Below, one piece after another: positions 9,255-16,957 of a stretch of 42,639 nucleotides of DNA. Positions within the stretch are counted from its first letter, which is position 1. Each line of letters starts with the position of its first letter. Made by a program: the position numbers and the translations under genes. The notes under the pieces were generated by a model. The model had not been told where the DNA came from, did not search any database, and saw only the letters and a program-made list of their open reading frames with translations. The DNA is from Gammaproteobacteria bacterium (GTDB lineage: Bacteria; Pseudomonadota; Gammaproteobacteria; JAADHQ01), in the NCBI GenBank assembly GCA_011052215.1, contig DRJK01000086.1:1-42639 (forward strand), in the 5' to 3' direction.

Positions 9255-10517
9255 TTATCGAATATTGATGATCGTCTGGGTGATGGTATCTGCCGTCTGA
9301 ATGACCTGCGCATTGGACTGGAAGTTACGCTGGGCGGTGATCATGTTAACCAGTTGCTCTGTCAAATCGACATTGGAACCTTCCAGTGCCCCCGCCTGAA
9401 TAAAGCCAAGCGTACCTGTGCCGGGAGCCCCTACAAGTGCACTACCAGATGAAAAAGATTCACTCCATGATGTATCACCCAGTTGCAACAAACCATTCAG
9501 GTTTCTGAAGTTAGCCATTGCCACCTGGGCCAGCGACAGGGATTGTCCATTGGTATAGCGGGCAGTAATAACGCCTGTATCACCAACATCGACACCACTG
9601 AGCCGCCCGGTTGTATAACCATCCTGGGTCAAGTCAGTGACACCAAAACCGCTACCATACTGTGTCAGCCCGGTAAGGGTTACATCAATAGACATATTGG
9701 CTGCATTGGTAGCGGGGTTGACAGGATTATAATCAGCAATGGTAGCCGTACCATTATTGGGAACAACACCTGTTAATACACCCGTGTTATTAAATGTAAG
9801 CACCATCGGATCACCACTAACACCACCAGCAGGAATTCCCTCAACAATCGTTCCTGCCGGATTGGTGAAATAGGTATACATATTCCAGACGTTTGCTGTT
9901 GCCGTCTTGTCAAAATACATGGTCTGCAAAATAGCATTACCCTGGGTATCATAGGTTGTCAAAGATGTTGAATGGTTGTACGTGGCAGCATTTGTTCGGC
10001 TAAAGGCAACAGTCGGTGCGGTTTGTGAGGCATCCAGATTTGCGGTCATGGTGACTGACGTACTGGCTCGTGGTGCCAGGTCATTGGTACTGAGAACAAT
10101 GTCCCCAAGAGCGCCAGTAATATTACCTGAAGAATCTGCCTGGTAACCTGTTAATCGTTGTCCTTCACTATTGACAGCAAAACCGGTATTATCAACCCCG
10201 AAACTACCGGCACGACTATACTTGGTTACGCCATTGTCATTCAGCCTGAAAAACCCCTCTCCATTGATAGCCAGATCAAGGTTACTACTGGTAAAATCAA
10301 TGTTTCCCTGGAAGAATTGTTGTTTCACATCTGAAATCTTGACGCCGGAACCCACGGCATTGGAGGATGCCCCCAGAGCAGATGCAGCATAGATATCTGA
10401 AAACTGGATTTTGGATTGTTTGAAACCTGTTGTATTTGCATTGGCGACATTATTACCGACCACTCGCAAGTCGGCTGATGCTGCATTTAATCCACTTAAC
10501 GCAATTCTAAATGGCAT
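9255..10517 (-). CDS. flgE: Flagellar hook protein FlgE
   Basis: 420 residues, beginning MPFRIALSGLNAASADLRVV with GNNVANANTTGFKQSKIQFS and DIYAASALGASS, and ending with GSNVDLTEQLVNMITAQRNF and SNAQVIQTADTITQTIINIR. These are the two D0/D1 strands of the hook subunit. The central part (about 150-330) carries the variable outer domains and is rich in Thr, Asn and Gly. FlgE assembles under the FlgD cap into the curved universal joint. AGGGG precedes the ATG. It follows flgD by 15 bp. Confidence 0.96.
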   Translation of the reverse strand: MPFRIALSGLNAASADLRVVGNNVANANTTGFKQSKIQFSDIYAASALGASSNAVGSGVKISDVKQQFFQGNIDFTSSNLDLAINGEGFFRLNDNGVTKYSRAGSFGVDNTGFAVNSEGQRLTGYQADSSGNITGALGDIVLSTNDLAPRASTSVTMTANLDASQTAPTVAFSRTNAATYNHSTSLTTYDTQGNAILQTMYFDKTATANVWNMYTYFTNPAGTIVEGIPAGGVSGDPMVLTFNNTGVLTGVVPNNGTATIADYNPVNPATNAANMSIDVTLTGLTQYGSGFGVTDLTQDGYTTGRLSGVDVGDTGVITARYTNGQSLSLAQVAMANFRNLNGLLQLGDTSWSESFSSGSALVGAPGTGTLGFIQAGALEGSNVDLTEQLVNMITAQRNFQSNAQVIQTADTITQTIINIR

Positions 10518-10532
10518 GATGAATCCCCTCTG

Positions 10533-11201
10533 TTAGCTGATTTGCAATATTTCTGAAAAAGTTCTGCTGCCCTGGCCACGAATATTAACGTTGACCTCAT
10601 TTCCGGTACCACCAAAAGTAATACTTTCTACAGGTGCACTGGCATAATTCTTAATAGCTATGGATTTACCATTCACTAATGCATCGACTGACACCTTGTA
10701 CCGACCTGTTGGTACCTTTGATCCATCCGGTAGTGACCCGTCCCACTGGTAACGGTTAATTCCCTGCGCCATTGCACCCAGATTAAAACTGTGAACCAGC
10801 TGTCCACCAGCACCGTAAACAGATACCTTGACCTGTGCCGCTCTGTCGGGCAATTCAATTGCGCCCTTCATTCCATTGGCATCCAGCGTCAGGTTTTCCG
10901 ATGCTACCAGCACATTCCGGTTTATCAGCCCGGCCGCCTGTAAACTCTGAGTGGGAACGATTGAATTCGAAAAATCCTTAAAGGAATCCCGTAAGTCATT
11001 AATGCCTGATACGGTTCCAAATTGGGCTATTTGACTCAGAAACTCACCGTTATCCATTGGCTTGAAGGGGTCCTGGTTCTGTAACTGGGCCGTCATCAGT
11101 TTCAGAAATGCCTCTTGTCCCAACTTATCATTAGGCTTGCGTGCAGGCTTACTTCCCACACCGATATTTTGTAACAGGTCTGTATCAACTGATGTATTCA
11201 T
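10533..11201 (-). CDS. flgD: Hook-capping scaffold protein FlgD
   Basis: 222 residues with the N-terminal FlgD box KLGQEAFLKLMTAQLQNQDP followed by FKPMDNGEFLSQIAQFGTVS, which is diagnostic. The C-terminal part has the FlgD Ig-like/Tudor domain, with INRYQWDGSLPDGSKVPTGR and YKVSVDALVNGKS. FlgD is a transient cap that lets hook subunits polymerise and is later displaced by FlgK. It lies 11 bp after flgC and 15 bp before flgE. Confidence 0.96.
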   Translation of the reverse strand: MNTSVDTDLLQNIGVGSKPARKPNDKLGQEAFLKLMTAQLQNQDPFKPMDNGEFLSQIAQFGTVSGINDLRDSFKDFSNSIVPTQSLQAAGLINRNVLVASENLTLDANGMKGAIELPDRAAQVKVSVYGAGGQLVHSFNLGAMAQGINRYQWDGSLPDGSKVPTGRYKVSVDALVNGKSIAIKNYASAPVESITFGGTGNEVNVNIRGQGSRTFSEILQIS

Positions 11202-11212
11202 AAGGCTTTACC

Positions 11213-11626
11213 TCACTCTCCCAAACGAAGGGTTGAAAGCATTAACTGCTTGGCTGTATTAAGAACTTCGACATTATTCTGATAGGAACGTGATGCGGAG
11301 ATCATATTGGCCATTTCCTCGACCGGATTGACATCGGCCTGGTATACATAGCCCTTGTCATCCGCCTGGGGATTATCCGGCTCATAACGACGCACGGCTT
11401 CATTGGCGCTTTGCTGGATTCTGTCAACCCTCACACCGGTCACCTGATTCCTTCCGCCCAGTCCCTGCATCACTGCAGAAAATACCGGATTCTTTGCACG
11501 ATAAATCTTTGCCGGGTCACCACTGACATTATTGGCATTGGCCATATTACTGGCCACTGTATTCAAACGGACAGACTGGGCACTCATCCCTGAACCCGCA
11601 ATATTAAAAACATTAAAAATTCCCAT
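11213..11626 (-). CDS. flgC: Proximal rod protein FlgC
   Basis: 137 residues, MGIFNVFNIAGSGMSAQSVR followed by LNTVASNMANANNVSGDP, with the C-terminus PVEEMANMISASRSYQNNVE. This is the FlgC rod protein. The frame is open to a TTG two codons further upstream that would overlap the flgB stop. The ATG at 11624-11626 is preferred because AAGGGGG lies 8 nt before it and because homologous FlgC proteins begin at this point. It builds the proximal rod together with FlgB and FlgF. Confidence 0.96.
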   Translation of the reverse strand: MGIFNVFNIAGSGMSAQSVRLNTVASNMANANNVSGDPAKIYRAKNPVFSAVMQGLGGRNQVTGVRVDRIQQSANEAVRRYEPDNPQADDKGYVYQADVNPVEEMANMISASRSYQNNVEVLNTAKQLMLSTLRLGE

Positions 11627-11628
11627 TA

Positions 11629-12024
11629 TCAATTCCCCCTTAGTACACCCATCAAGCCCTTGAATCGACCACCCAAAAACTTCAGGGTTGTCTGATAGCG
11701 TACTGAATTTTCTGCATAGGCCGCTTTTTCAAGGTCAAGATCGACGGTATTTCCATCAAGTGAAGGCTGGGCCGGAACCCTGTACAGGGTTTGAAAATTT
11801 GTCATGCTACTTCCCGATGAAGTCATATGGCCAGCACTGGTTCTTTTCATCGACATGACGTCGCCTTGCGATTGTTTCAGGATCTGCCTGAAATCAATAT
11901 CCCTGGATTTATATCCAGGTGTATCTGCATTGACGATATTTGCAGACAAAAGACCTGCTCGCCTGGCCTGTATCATCAGGGCCTTTTCGTGGCTTCCAAG
12001 TATTTTTTCAAAATTGATCGGCAT
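11629..12024 (-). CDS. flgB: Proximal rod protein FlgB
   Basis: 131 residues, beginning MPINFEKILGSHEKALMIQA with LSANIVNADTPGYKSRDIDF, the rod signature in its FlgB form. The C-terminus has AAYAENSVRYQTTLKFLGGR. The frame extends 46 codons upstream, but that would run across the sigma-54 promoter, and family members start at this Met. It is the first gene of the long flgBCDEFGHIJKL run. Its 5' leader is about 25-30 nt if transcription starts 12 nt after the sigma-54 GC element. Confidence 0.95.
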   Translation of the reverse strand: MPINFEKILGSHEKALMIQARRAGLLSANIVNADTPGYKSRDIDFRQILKQSQGDVMSMKRTSAGHMTSSGSSMTNFQTLYRVPAQPSLDGNTVDLDLEKAAYAENSVRYQTTLKFLGGRFKGLMGVLRGN

Positions 12025-12057
12025 TTTGATTATCCAGCTTTCAGTTGCAAGTAGTGT

Positions 12058-12073
12058 TGCAACAGACGTGCCA
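12058..12073 (-). promoter_or_regulatory. Sigma-54 (RpoN) promoter of the flgB operon
   Basis: On the minus strand the site reads TGGCACGTCTGTTGCA, which matches the -24/-12 consensus TGGCACGNNNNTTGCW at every defined position. The invariant GG and GC are separated by exactly 10 bases. It lies 34 bp upstream of the flgB start codon. In Vibrio and Pseudomonas the homologous operons are sigma-54 class III genes activated by FlrC/FleR, and the same wiring is inferred here. No activator gene is in the window. Confidence 0.87.
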
Positions 12074-12203
12074 ACCCTGCATGATGCCGTAGAATATTGA
12101 TACAAATGGATGTTGAGAAAAATGAAGCGGTCTGGACGGCAAATTTTACCGTAAAGTGGCAAGATTTCGTGACGGGAAAAAATATATGTATGAAACAGAG
12201 TCC

Positions 12204-13040
12204 TCAGGGTTTCAACTGATAAACAACACCACCATTGGTACGAACCATGTTAAGTTTATCCGTAATACCTGTAATAGACTCGGAACCACCGAGAAAGATG
12301 TGCCCCCCTGGATTCAAAATATTACACATTTTTTCCAGTATTTGTTTTTTTGATTCAGTCGAAAAATAGATCAGTACATTACGACAGAAAATAATATCGA
12401 ACTTGCCCAGCAAATTGTAACTTTGTAATAAATTCAGCGGCCTGAACTGTATCCTTGAGCTGATTGCGGGATTGATTTGCCAATAATTTGGCGTTTCCCT
12501 GAAGAACTTCTTTTTTCGATCGGGCGATAAACCTCTCGCCATTGCCATGTCATCATAACGCCCTTTTTCTGCACTTAATAATATTGCAGGCGAAATATCT
12601 GTCGCAAGAATCTGAACATCGACATTTAATAATCCCGGATTTGATGCTATAAACTCATGAACCAGCATACTGATCGAGTATGGTTCCTGCCCGGATGAGC
12701 AGGCGGCAGACCATATCCTGACAGGTGTTCGACGTCCCTTTGCGAGTTCGGGCAACAGCCTTTCCTTCAACGTGTTAAAGGGATGGATATCACGAAACCA
12801 TGACGTTTCATTGGTCGTCATCGCCTCAATAATCCGGTTAATCAGCTTCCTGGAAGTATCCTTGTTGAGCTCGGCTATCAGGCTGCCCAGCGAATCCATC
12901 TTATTATCCTTCAGTACATGATTCAGTCTGCTGGTAACCAGATACTGTTTGTTCTCACCCAGCACAATGCCACACTCATTCTCAAGGAGCCTGCTGAATT
13001 CCTCATAGTCTTTTGTGCTGATTGTATTACGTTCTGCCAT
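12204..13040 (-). CDS. cheR: Chemotaxis protein methyltransferase CheR
   Basis: CheR transfers methyl groups from SAM to glutamates of chemoreceptors such as the one encoded at 39797. The N-terminal helical domain (DYEEFSRLLENECGIVLGEN) and the SAM domain with MTTNETSWFRD and the motif RIWSAACSSGQEPYS are diagnostic. RNVLIYFS and GGHIFLGGSES follow near the C-terminus. Length is 278 residues from the chosen ATG, which has GAAGG 5 nt before it. An ATG six codons upstream (13058) has no properly spaced ribosome site. It lies in the cheV-cheR-flgB order seen in Vibrio and Pseudomonas. Confidence 0.95.
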   Translation of the reverse strand: MAERNTISTKDYEEFSRLLENECGIVLGENKQYLVTSRLNHVLKDNKMDSLGSLIAELNKDTSRKLINRIIEAMTTNETSWFRDIHPFNTLKERLLPELAKGRRTPVRIWSAACSSGQEPYSISMLVHEFIASNPGLLNVDVQILATDISPAILLSAEKGRYDDMAMARGLSPDRKKKFFRETPNYWQINPAISSRIQFRPLNLLQSYNLLGKFDIIFCRNVLIYFSTESKKQILEKMCNILNPGGHIFLGGSESITGITDKLNMVRTNGGVVYQLKP

Positions 13041-13095
13041 CTGAACCTTCACCTGCATCCTGTTTAGGGTATATAAACCTTACTTTGACCAGCTC

Positions 13096-13109
13096 GTCCT
13101 TGCAAGGAC
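13096..13109. promoter_or_regulatory. Perfect 14-bp palindrome upstream of cheR
   Basis: GTCCTTGCAAGGAC is a perfect palindrome with two 7-base half-sites and no spacer, about 56 bp before the cheR start. A TATATA-like -10 lies between it and the gene (13070-13075, minus strand). A dimeric regulator site is possible. No known operator is recognised. Confidence 0.3.
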
Positions 13110-13160
13110 AACAAAATGTTACGTTAAATATCCACTAAAAAAAAGCAAAATAAGCATCCA

Positions 13161-13183
13161 TAAATAAACCGGCACATGGCCGG
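13161..13183 (-). terminator. Possible rho-independent terminator after cheV
   Basis: On the minus strand CCGGC-CATGT-GCCGG forms a 5-bp GC-only stem followed by TTTATTTA, 87 bp after the cheV stop. A second T-run lies 20 bp further on. The stem is short, so termination may be partial. It would separate cheV from cheR transcription. Confidence 0.4.
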
Positions 13184-13269
13184 CATACCTTGATTATACC
13201 CTGCACTACATGTAATTTATCTGATGCTTCCTGCCTGGCCTGACATTTCCTGGCAAATTATCCGGTAAA

Positions 13270-14214
13270 CTACGGGGATGAGTCCAGTTTTCCCTCAATT
13301 TCACTCACCGCCTCCATTACACCCGTTGCCAGCTCATCGGCATTAAACTTGGGAATAAACTTGTTGGCCCCGACCTTCTCTACCATAGCATTATTAAAAA
13401 CGCCACTTAATGAAGTATGCAACATTATATAGAGATCTTTCAATTCCGGGTCTTTTCGTACCTCGGTTGTTAATGTATAGCCATCCATTTCTGGCATCTC
13501 TATATCAGAAATGACCAGTGCAATCTGATCCTTGATCGGCCCGATCTTGGCCATTTCCTGCATCTGCTCAAGCCCGTCCTTGCCACTTTTTGCCAGTACT
13601 ACCTCATATCCTATTTGATCGAGTGTCCGCTTGACCTGGTTGCGCGCCACAACCGAATCATCTACCACCATAATCTTCCTGATAACTTCATCCTTGTTTT
13701 TCACATCATCCATCAGATCGCTGGATACATCGGCCTTCATCCCGTTGACTTCAGCCATCACCTGCTCAACATCGATAATCTCAATCAGGTCATCGTCTAC
13801 CTTGGTCACAGCTGTCAGGTAACTGCTGCTGCCTGTGCCCTTGGGTGGCGGCATGATGTCTTCCCAGTTCATATTGATAATCCGGTCTACAGAATCAACC
13901 AGAAACCCCTGGGTGGTACGATTATATTCCGTAATGATGATAAATGCCTCATTAACATTTTTTGTGGGTTTCATACCGATCGCATGAGCAAGGTCCATCA
14001 CGCTGATGGTCCTGCCCCTCATGTTCGCAACCCCTCTGACAACAGCGTGGGAATTGGGTATATTTGTCAGCGATGGGCACTGGATCACCTCCTGCACCTT
14101 AAATACATTTATGCCAAACTGTTGACGACTCCCTAACCTGAAGAGTAGTAACTCCAGACGGTTATGCCCCGCCAATTGTGTTCGCATATCAACACTATCC
14201 AGTAATCCCGCCAT
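13270..14214 (-). CDS. cheV: Chemotaxis coupling protein CheV (CheW-REC fusion)
   Basis: 314 residues. The N-terminal CheW-like domain starts MAGLLDSVDMRTQLAGHNRL, and the C-terminal receiver domain (about 180-310) has acidic Asp185/Asp186 (MVVDDSVVA), the phospho-acceptor Asp237 (ISDIEMPEMDG) and the conserved Lys in FIPKFNA. CheV couples receptors to CheA and tunes adaptation by phosphorylation. The frame is open 55 codons further upstream, but family members start at this ATG and it has GGAG 7 nt before it, so the longer reading is rejected. It is divergent from flgA, with promoter-like sites in the shared 191-bp gap. Confidence 0.95.
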   Translation of the reverse strand: MAGLLDSVDMRTQLAGHNRLELLLFRLGSRQQFGINVFKVQEVIQCPSLTNIPNSHAVVRGVANMRGRTISVMDLAHAIGMKPTKNVNEAFIIITEYNRTTQGFLVDSVDRIINMNWEDIMPPPKGTGSSSYLTAVTKVDDDLIEIIDVEQVMAEVNGMKADVSSDLMDDVKNKDEVIRKIMVVDDSVVARNQVKRTLDQIGYEVVLAKSGKDGLEQMQEMAKIGPIKDQIALVISDIEMPEMDGYTLTTEVRKDPELKDLYIMLHTSLSGVFNNAMVEKVGANKFIPKFNADELATGVMEAVSEIEGKLDSSP

Positions 14215-14254
14215 CCATCGTCTCCAAATAATAATATCAAGGTAAGTCACCTTT

Positions 14255-14281
14255 ATATCGGTTTGCTTACCGGTGAACTTA
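14255..14281 (-). promoter_or_regulatory. Possible sigma-28 (FliA) promoter of cheV
   Basis: On the minus strand TAAG, 15 bases, then ACCGATAT, compared with the FliA consensus TAAA-N15-GCCGATAA (3/4 and 6/8 matches with exact spacing). It lies 40 bp before the cheV ATG. The match is weaker than the flgM and chemoreceptor sites, so it is tentative. Confidence 0.38.
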
Positions 14282-14293
14282 AGCACTGACAAT

Positions 14294-14309
14294 CGGCATA
14301 CCTCTTGCA
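14294..14309 (+). promoter_or_regulatory. Likely sigma-54 promoter of flgA
   Basis: CGGCATACCTCTTGCA matches the -24/-12 consensus TGGCACGNNNNTTGCW in all but three defined positions and has the invariant GG and GC with exactly 10 bases between them. It points at flgA, about 80 bp from its start. flgA homologues in sigma-54 flagellar hierarchies are commonly RpoN-dependent. Confidence 0.55.
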
Positions 14310-14405
14310 TTAACCTGTCTACAACATTAAATTTTGCAGCCAGGCTGACTGATTTTTGACGCATGGTACTTAATACCATTACAACTTATTGTTTTTATGG
14401 ACATT

Positions 14406-15113
14406 ATGAAAAATACATATTTGACAACTGTTCTGATCATTTTTCTGACCCTGAGCCTGACGGCAAATGCCTCCGGCAGCAAGTTTGCCAGTCATGAAAA
14501 GATCAGGACTGCTGCCCGTCAATTCCTGGTTGAAAAGGCAAATAAACTCGGGTTTCAGGATTTTACGGTAGAGGTGGGTCATCTTGATAACAGACTCAAG
14601 CTTCCCACATGTGACTCCGAACTGACAGCCAAAGGGGGCAACAACAAGTTACCTGGTAACATCTCTATTGCCGTTCGTTGCAATAGTGACAAACCCTGGA
14701 AGATATACATTCAAGCATCAGTCAAGGCATACAAATCAATCTATGTTGCCCGGTCTCCCATTGCCAGAGGAGAAATTGTACGTAAATCAAACCTTAAAAT
14801 GGCGAAACAGGATGTTACCTCGCTCAACGGTAATTACTTCACTGATATCAACTTGATAAATGGCCATATTGCAAAACGTCTGATTCGGGAAAATCAGGCA
14901 ATAAAATCGTATATGCTGGCGAAATCAAAAGTAATAAAAAGAGGCGAGTACGTCATGATCATTGCCGAGACATCAGGAATAAGCATTAAAATGAAAGGGA
15001 AAGCACTGAATGATGCAACGATTGGTGAACATGTTCGGGTTAAAAACATGAATTCAAAAAGAATTATTGAAGGAACCGCCATACGATCCGGCGTTGTAAA
15101 AATAAACATATAG
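14406..15113 (+). CDS. flgA: Flagellar P-ring assembly chaperone FlgA
   Basis: Periplasmic chaperone for FlgI. An N-terminal signal peptide (TVLIIFLTLSLTANA-SG) is followed by the SAF-domain features of FlgA: RLKLPTCDSELTA, PWKIYIQASVKAYKSIYVAR, SPIARGEIVRKSNLKMAKQD and a C-terminal GEHVRVKNMNSKRIIEG. Length is 235 residues. An ATG three codons upstream (14397) is an equal alternative; the one used here has a GGA 4 nt before it. It is divergent from cheV and 79 bp before flgM, which has its own promoter. Confidence 0.93.
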   Translation: MKNTYLTTVLIIFLTLSLTANASGSKFASHEKIRTAARQFLVEKANKLGFQDFTVEVGHLDNRLKLPTCDSELTAKGGNNKLPGNISIAVRCNSDKPWKIYIQASVKAYKSIYVARSPIARGEIVRKSNLKMAKQDVTSLNGNYFTDINLINGHIAKRLIRENQAIKSYMLAKSKVIKRGEYVMIIAETSGISIKMKGKALNDATIGEHVRVKNMNSKRIIEGTAIRSGVVKINI

Positions 15114-15123
15114 ATAGCGTGAC

Positions 15124-15150
15124 TAAAGAATTTTATTTTATTGTCGACAA
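15124..15150 (+). promoter_or_regulatory. Sigma-28 (FliA) promoter of flgMN
   Basis: TAAA, exactly 15 bases, then GTCGACAA, compared with TAAA-N15-GCCGATAA (4/4 and 6/8). It begins 11 bp after the flgA stop and lies 42 bp before the flgM ATG. A FliA-driven flgM gives the usual feedback by which the anti-sigma factor tracks FliA activity. Confidence 0.7.
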
Positions 15151-15192
15151 CCATAATGGTGCAATGCGCCAAATATATTCGGAGCTTTAACA

Positions 15193-15513
15193 ATGACTAT
15201 TTCGATTACAGACCTGAATAGTTCGAAAATTAACACAGCAACACAAGGCAAGAAGGTTCCTGATACCCGTAATGAAATTAATACGGAATCGCAAAAGCAA
15301 GGTAGTAATAAATCTGCTGACACAGTAACCTTTACCGAATCTGCCAAACTGATACAGGATCTGGAAAAAAAGATTAAAGCCACACCTGTTGTTGATGCAG
15401 AAAAAGTGGCAAGGGTCAGGGAAAATCTGAGTAGTGGTAATTATAATATTTCTCCGGAGAGAATAGCCGCTAAACTCTTACAATATGAATCATTACTGGG
15501 AACTGCTCAGTAA
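15193..15513 (+). CDS. flgM: Anti-sigma-28 factor FlgM
   Basis: A 106-residue acidic-to-neutral small protein. The N-terminal half is Ser/Thr/Asn-rich and likely disordered, as in FlgM proteins. The C-terminal half carries the sigma-binding helices: VDAEKVARVRENLSSGNYNI followed by SPERIAAKLLQYESLL, the family signature. It binds FliA and is exported through the finished hook-basal body, releasing FliA for late genes. GGAG lies 8 nt before the ATG. flgN follows after 11 bp. Confidence 0.94.
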   Translation: MTISITDLNSSKINTATQGKKVPDTRNEINTESQKQGSNKSADTVTFTESAKLIQDLEKKIKATPVVDAEKVARVRENLSSGNYNISPERIAAKLLQYESLLGTAQ

Positions 15514-15524
15514 CAGGGGCGAAC

Positions 15525-16004
15525 ATGGACAAACATACCTGTAGAACCGAACTCTCCACAATGCTTGATAATGAGATCGATCAGATGGAAATTCTAGACT
15601 CCCTGCTCGTGAAAGAAAAGGATATCATCGCAAGTGACAGCAGCTTGCTATTAACAATAAACGATGAGAAAAAAAAGATTTATGATGCCCTGGAGCACTA
15701 CAGTTCCATGCTCAATGCCTACATACAAACACATGGGTTCAGTCCAACGCAAGATGGTATTGAATCCTGTATTTCCTGGTGCGACAATAATAACATTCTT
15801 TCTGCTAAATGGGGCCTGCTTAAAGAAAATATTGGTCGCTGCAAAAAGCTGAACCGGTTAAACGGCAGCATTGTGGACAACAGCCTGCGATCAATAAAAC
15901 AAGCTCTTTCAATCCTCTATGGCCAACAGGAAAATGAAGATACATACAGTTCTGACGGGCATGAAAATAAAAACACGCTAGGCAGAAGCATAGCCAAGGC
16001 ATAA
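15525..16004 (+). CDS. flgN: Flagellar type III chaperone FlgN
   Basis: 159 residues, almost entirely helical with heptad-like spacing: MLDNEIDQMEILDSLLVKEK, then KKIYDALEHYSSMLNAYIQT and a C-terminal helix SLRSIKQALSILYGQ as in FlgN proteins. FlgN binds FlgK and FlgL before export, both encoded in this window. Identity rests on size, helix pattern and its position immediately after flgM (AGGGGCG ribosome site), since FlgN sequences diverge widely. Confidence 0.85.
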   Translation: MDKHTCRTELSTMLDNEIDQMEILDSLLVKEKDIIASDSSLLLTINDEKKKIYDALEHYSSMLNAYIQTHGFSPTQDGIESCISWCDNNNILSAKWGLLKENIGRCKKLNRLNGSIVDNSLRSIKQALSILYGQQENEDTYSSDGHENKNTLGRSIAKA

Positions 16005-16116
16005 TACTGGAAGACCAGTTAATCGTCTGATAATCCGACTGATAATTTTAGTGTAATCCTCCTGAAAACCGTGTATGTAATATTGGTTTGCCACCTTAAC
16101 TATATAACATAACACT

Positions 16117-16824
16117 GTGACCGGAAAAAAAATAACAAATCTTCGTGAATCTGCCAGACTACTTGATAAAGTCAGGGGGCAACGCTCATTACTTCAGATA
16201 TCCATACCAGGTGTCCCTGAAGTATTTTTCAGTTTTATCATAAATATTAGTCTGGATGATCAATTTATATTACTTGATGAGCTAAGCGCCAAACATGGAC
16301 ATGAATTACTGCTCCTCCATAAAAGATTGAATATTCAGTCAAAGGTTGATGGTATCGGGATTCAGTTCTCAACCAATCTGATATCATCCAGATGTGATGA
16401 CGGTATTCCAGTCTACAAGGTTGAATATCCACAAAATATTCTCTATTTTCAGAAAAGACAAAACTATCGAATCAACCTGGGTCTGGGAACTAATATACCC
16501 ATTAAACTAAAAAGAGACGACGGAACACCTATGTACGGGAAGGTTTTTAATCTGTCTGAGTCCGGTGCAGGCATCGCACTTGCCCCCCCATACACTGTTC
16601 AGTTTTCTGAACTTGTCCCCTATTGTGAAATAAGGCTATCCGATAACCAGAACGTTACCTGCCAACTTGAGATACGCTATGCAAATTCTGGCGATATGGA
16701 CAATGGACAAAAACTGGGCGGGAAATTTATAGGACTGTCCGGAGAGCATCAAAGAGTAATAAGTAAAACAGTCATTAATCTTCAGCGCGATATGATGAGA
16801 CATATTCCGAAAAGTGATCTGTAA
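16117..16824 (+). CDS. YcgR-like PilZ domain protein (c-di-GMP flagellar brake)
   Basis: 235 residues with the two-part YcgR layout. An N-terminal beta domain (about 15-108) is followed by a PilZ domain in which RQNYR (Arg114 and Arg118) and NLSESG (Asn145, Ser147, Gly150) match the RxxxR and (D/N)xSxxG c-di-GMP-binding motifs. Proteins of this type bind c-di-GMP and slow the flagellar motor or act on MotA/FliG. It begins at GTG and lacks a clear ribosome site. It follows flgN by 112 bp on the same strand, the usual place for a PilZ protein in Pseudomonas-type flagellar regions. Confidence 0.85.
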   Translation: MTGKKITNLRESARLLDKVRGQRSLLQISIPGVPEVFFSFIINISLDDQFILLDELSAKHGHELLLLHKRLNIQSKVDGIGIQFSTNLISSRCDDGIPVYKVEYPQNILYFQKRQNYRINLGLGTNIPIKLKRDDGTPMYGKVFNLSESGAGIALAPPYTVQFSELVPYCEIRLSDNQNVTCQLEIRYANSGDMDNGQKLGGKFIGLSGEHQRVISKTVINLQRDMMRHIPKSDL

Positions 16825-16903
16825 AACATATCAACCATGACATGTGAGCCTCCGTCCCTCTTCTGGCATCACCTGATCAAAGCCGATAATAATATAATAC
16901 TGT

Positions 16904-16957
16904 CACTGCTGTCCCGTTACCCCATGACGAATGTAGTTGAAATGTAAACAGCCCGTG
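16904..16957. repeat. Solo end of the 232-234 bp MITE-like element (copy D)
   Basis: The segment starts with CACTGCTGTCCCGTTA and continues with ACGAATGTAGTTGAAATGTAA, spaced and ordered as in the left ends of the full copies at 32196 and 35140. Similarity stops near 16957, and neither the inverted arms, core nor right end follow. It is therefore a one-ended remnant. It overlaps the 3' end of the gene on the minus strand and supplies its stop codon. Confidence 0.75.

Noticed and set aside
12025-12162. 46-codon N-terminal extension of FlgB
   Set aside because: It would be translated across the sigma-54 promoter, and other FlgB proteins start at the internal Met.
16005-16025. Hairpin ACTGG-AAGA-CCAGT right after flgN as a terminator
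   Set aside because: The stem is 5 bp and no T-run follows; the PilZ gene continues on the same strand.
16882-16889. Perfect sigma-28 -10 box GCCGATAA on the plus strand
   Set aside because: There is no TAAA-like -35 at 15 bases upstream, and it points at no plus-strand gene.
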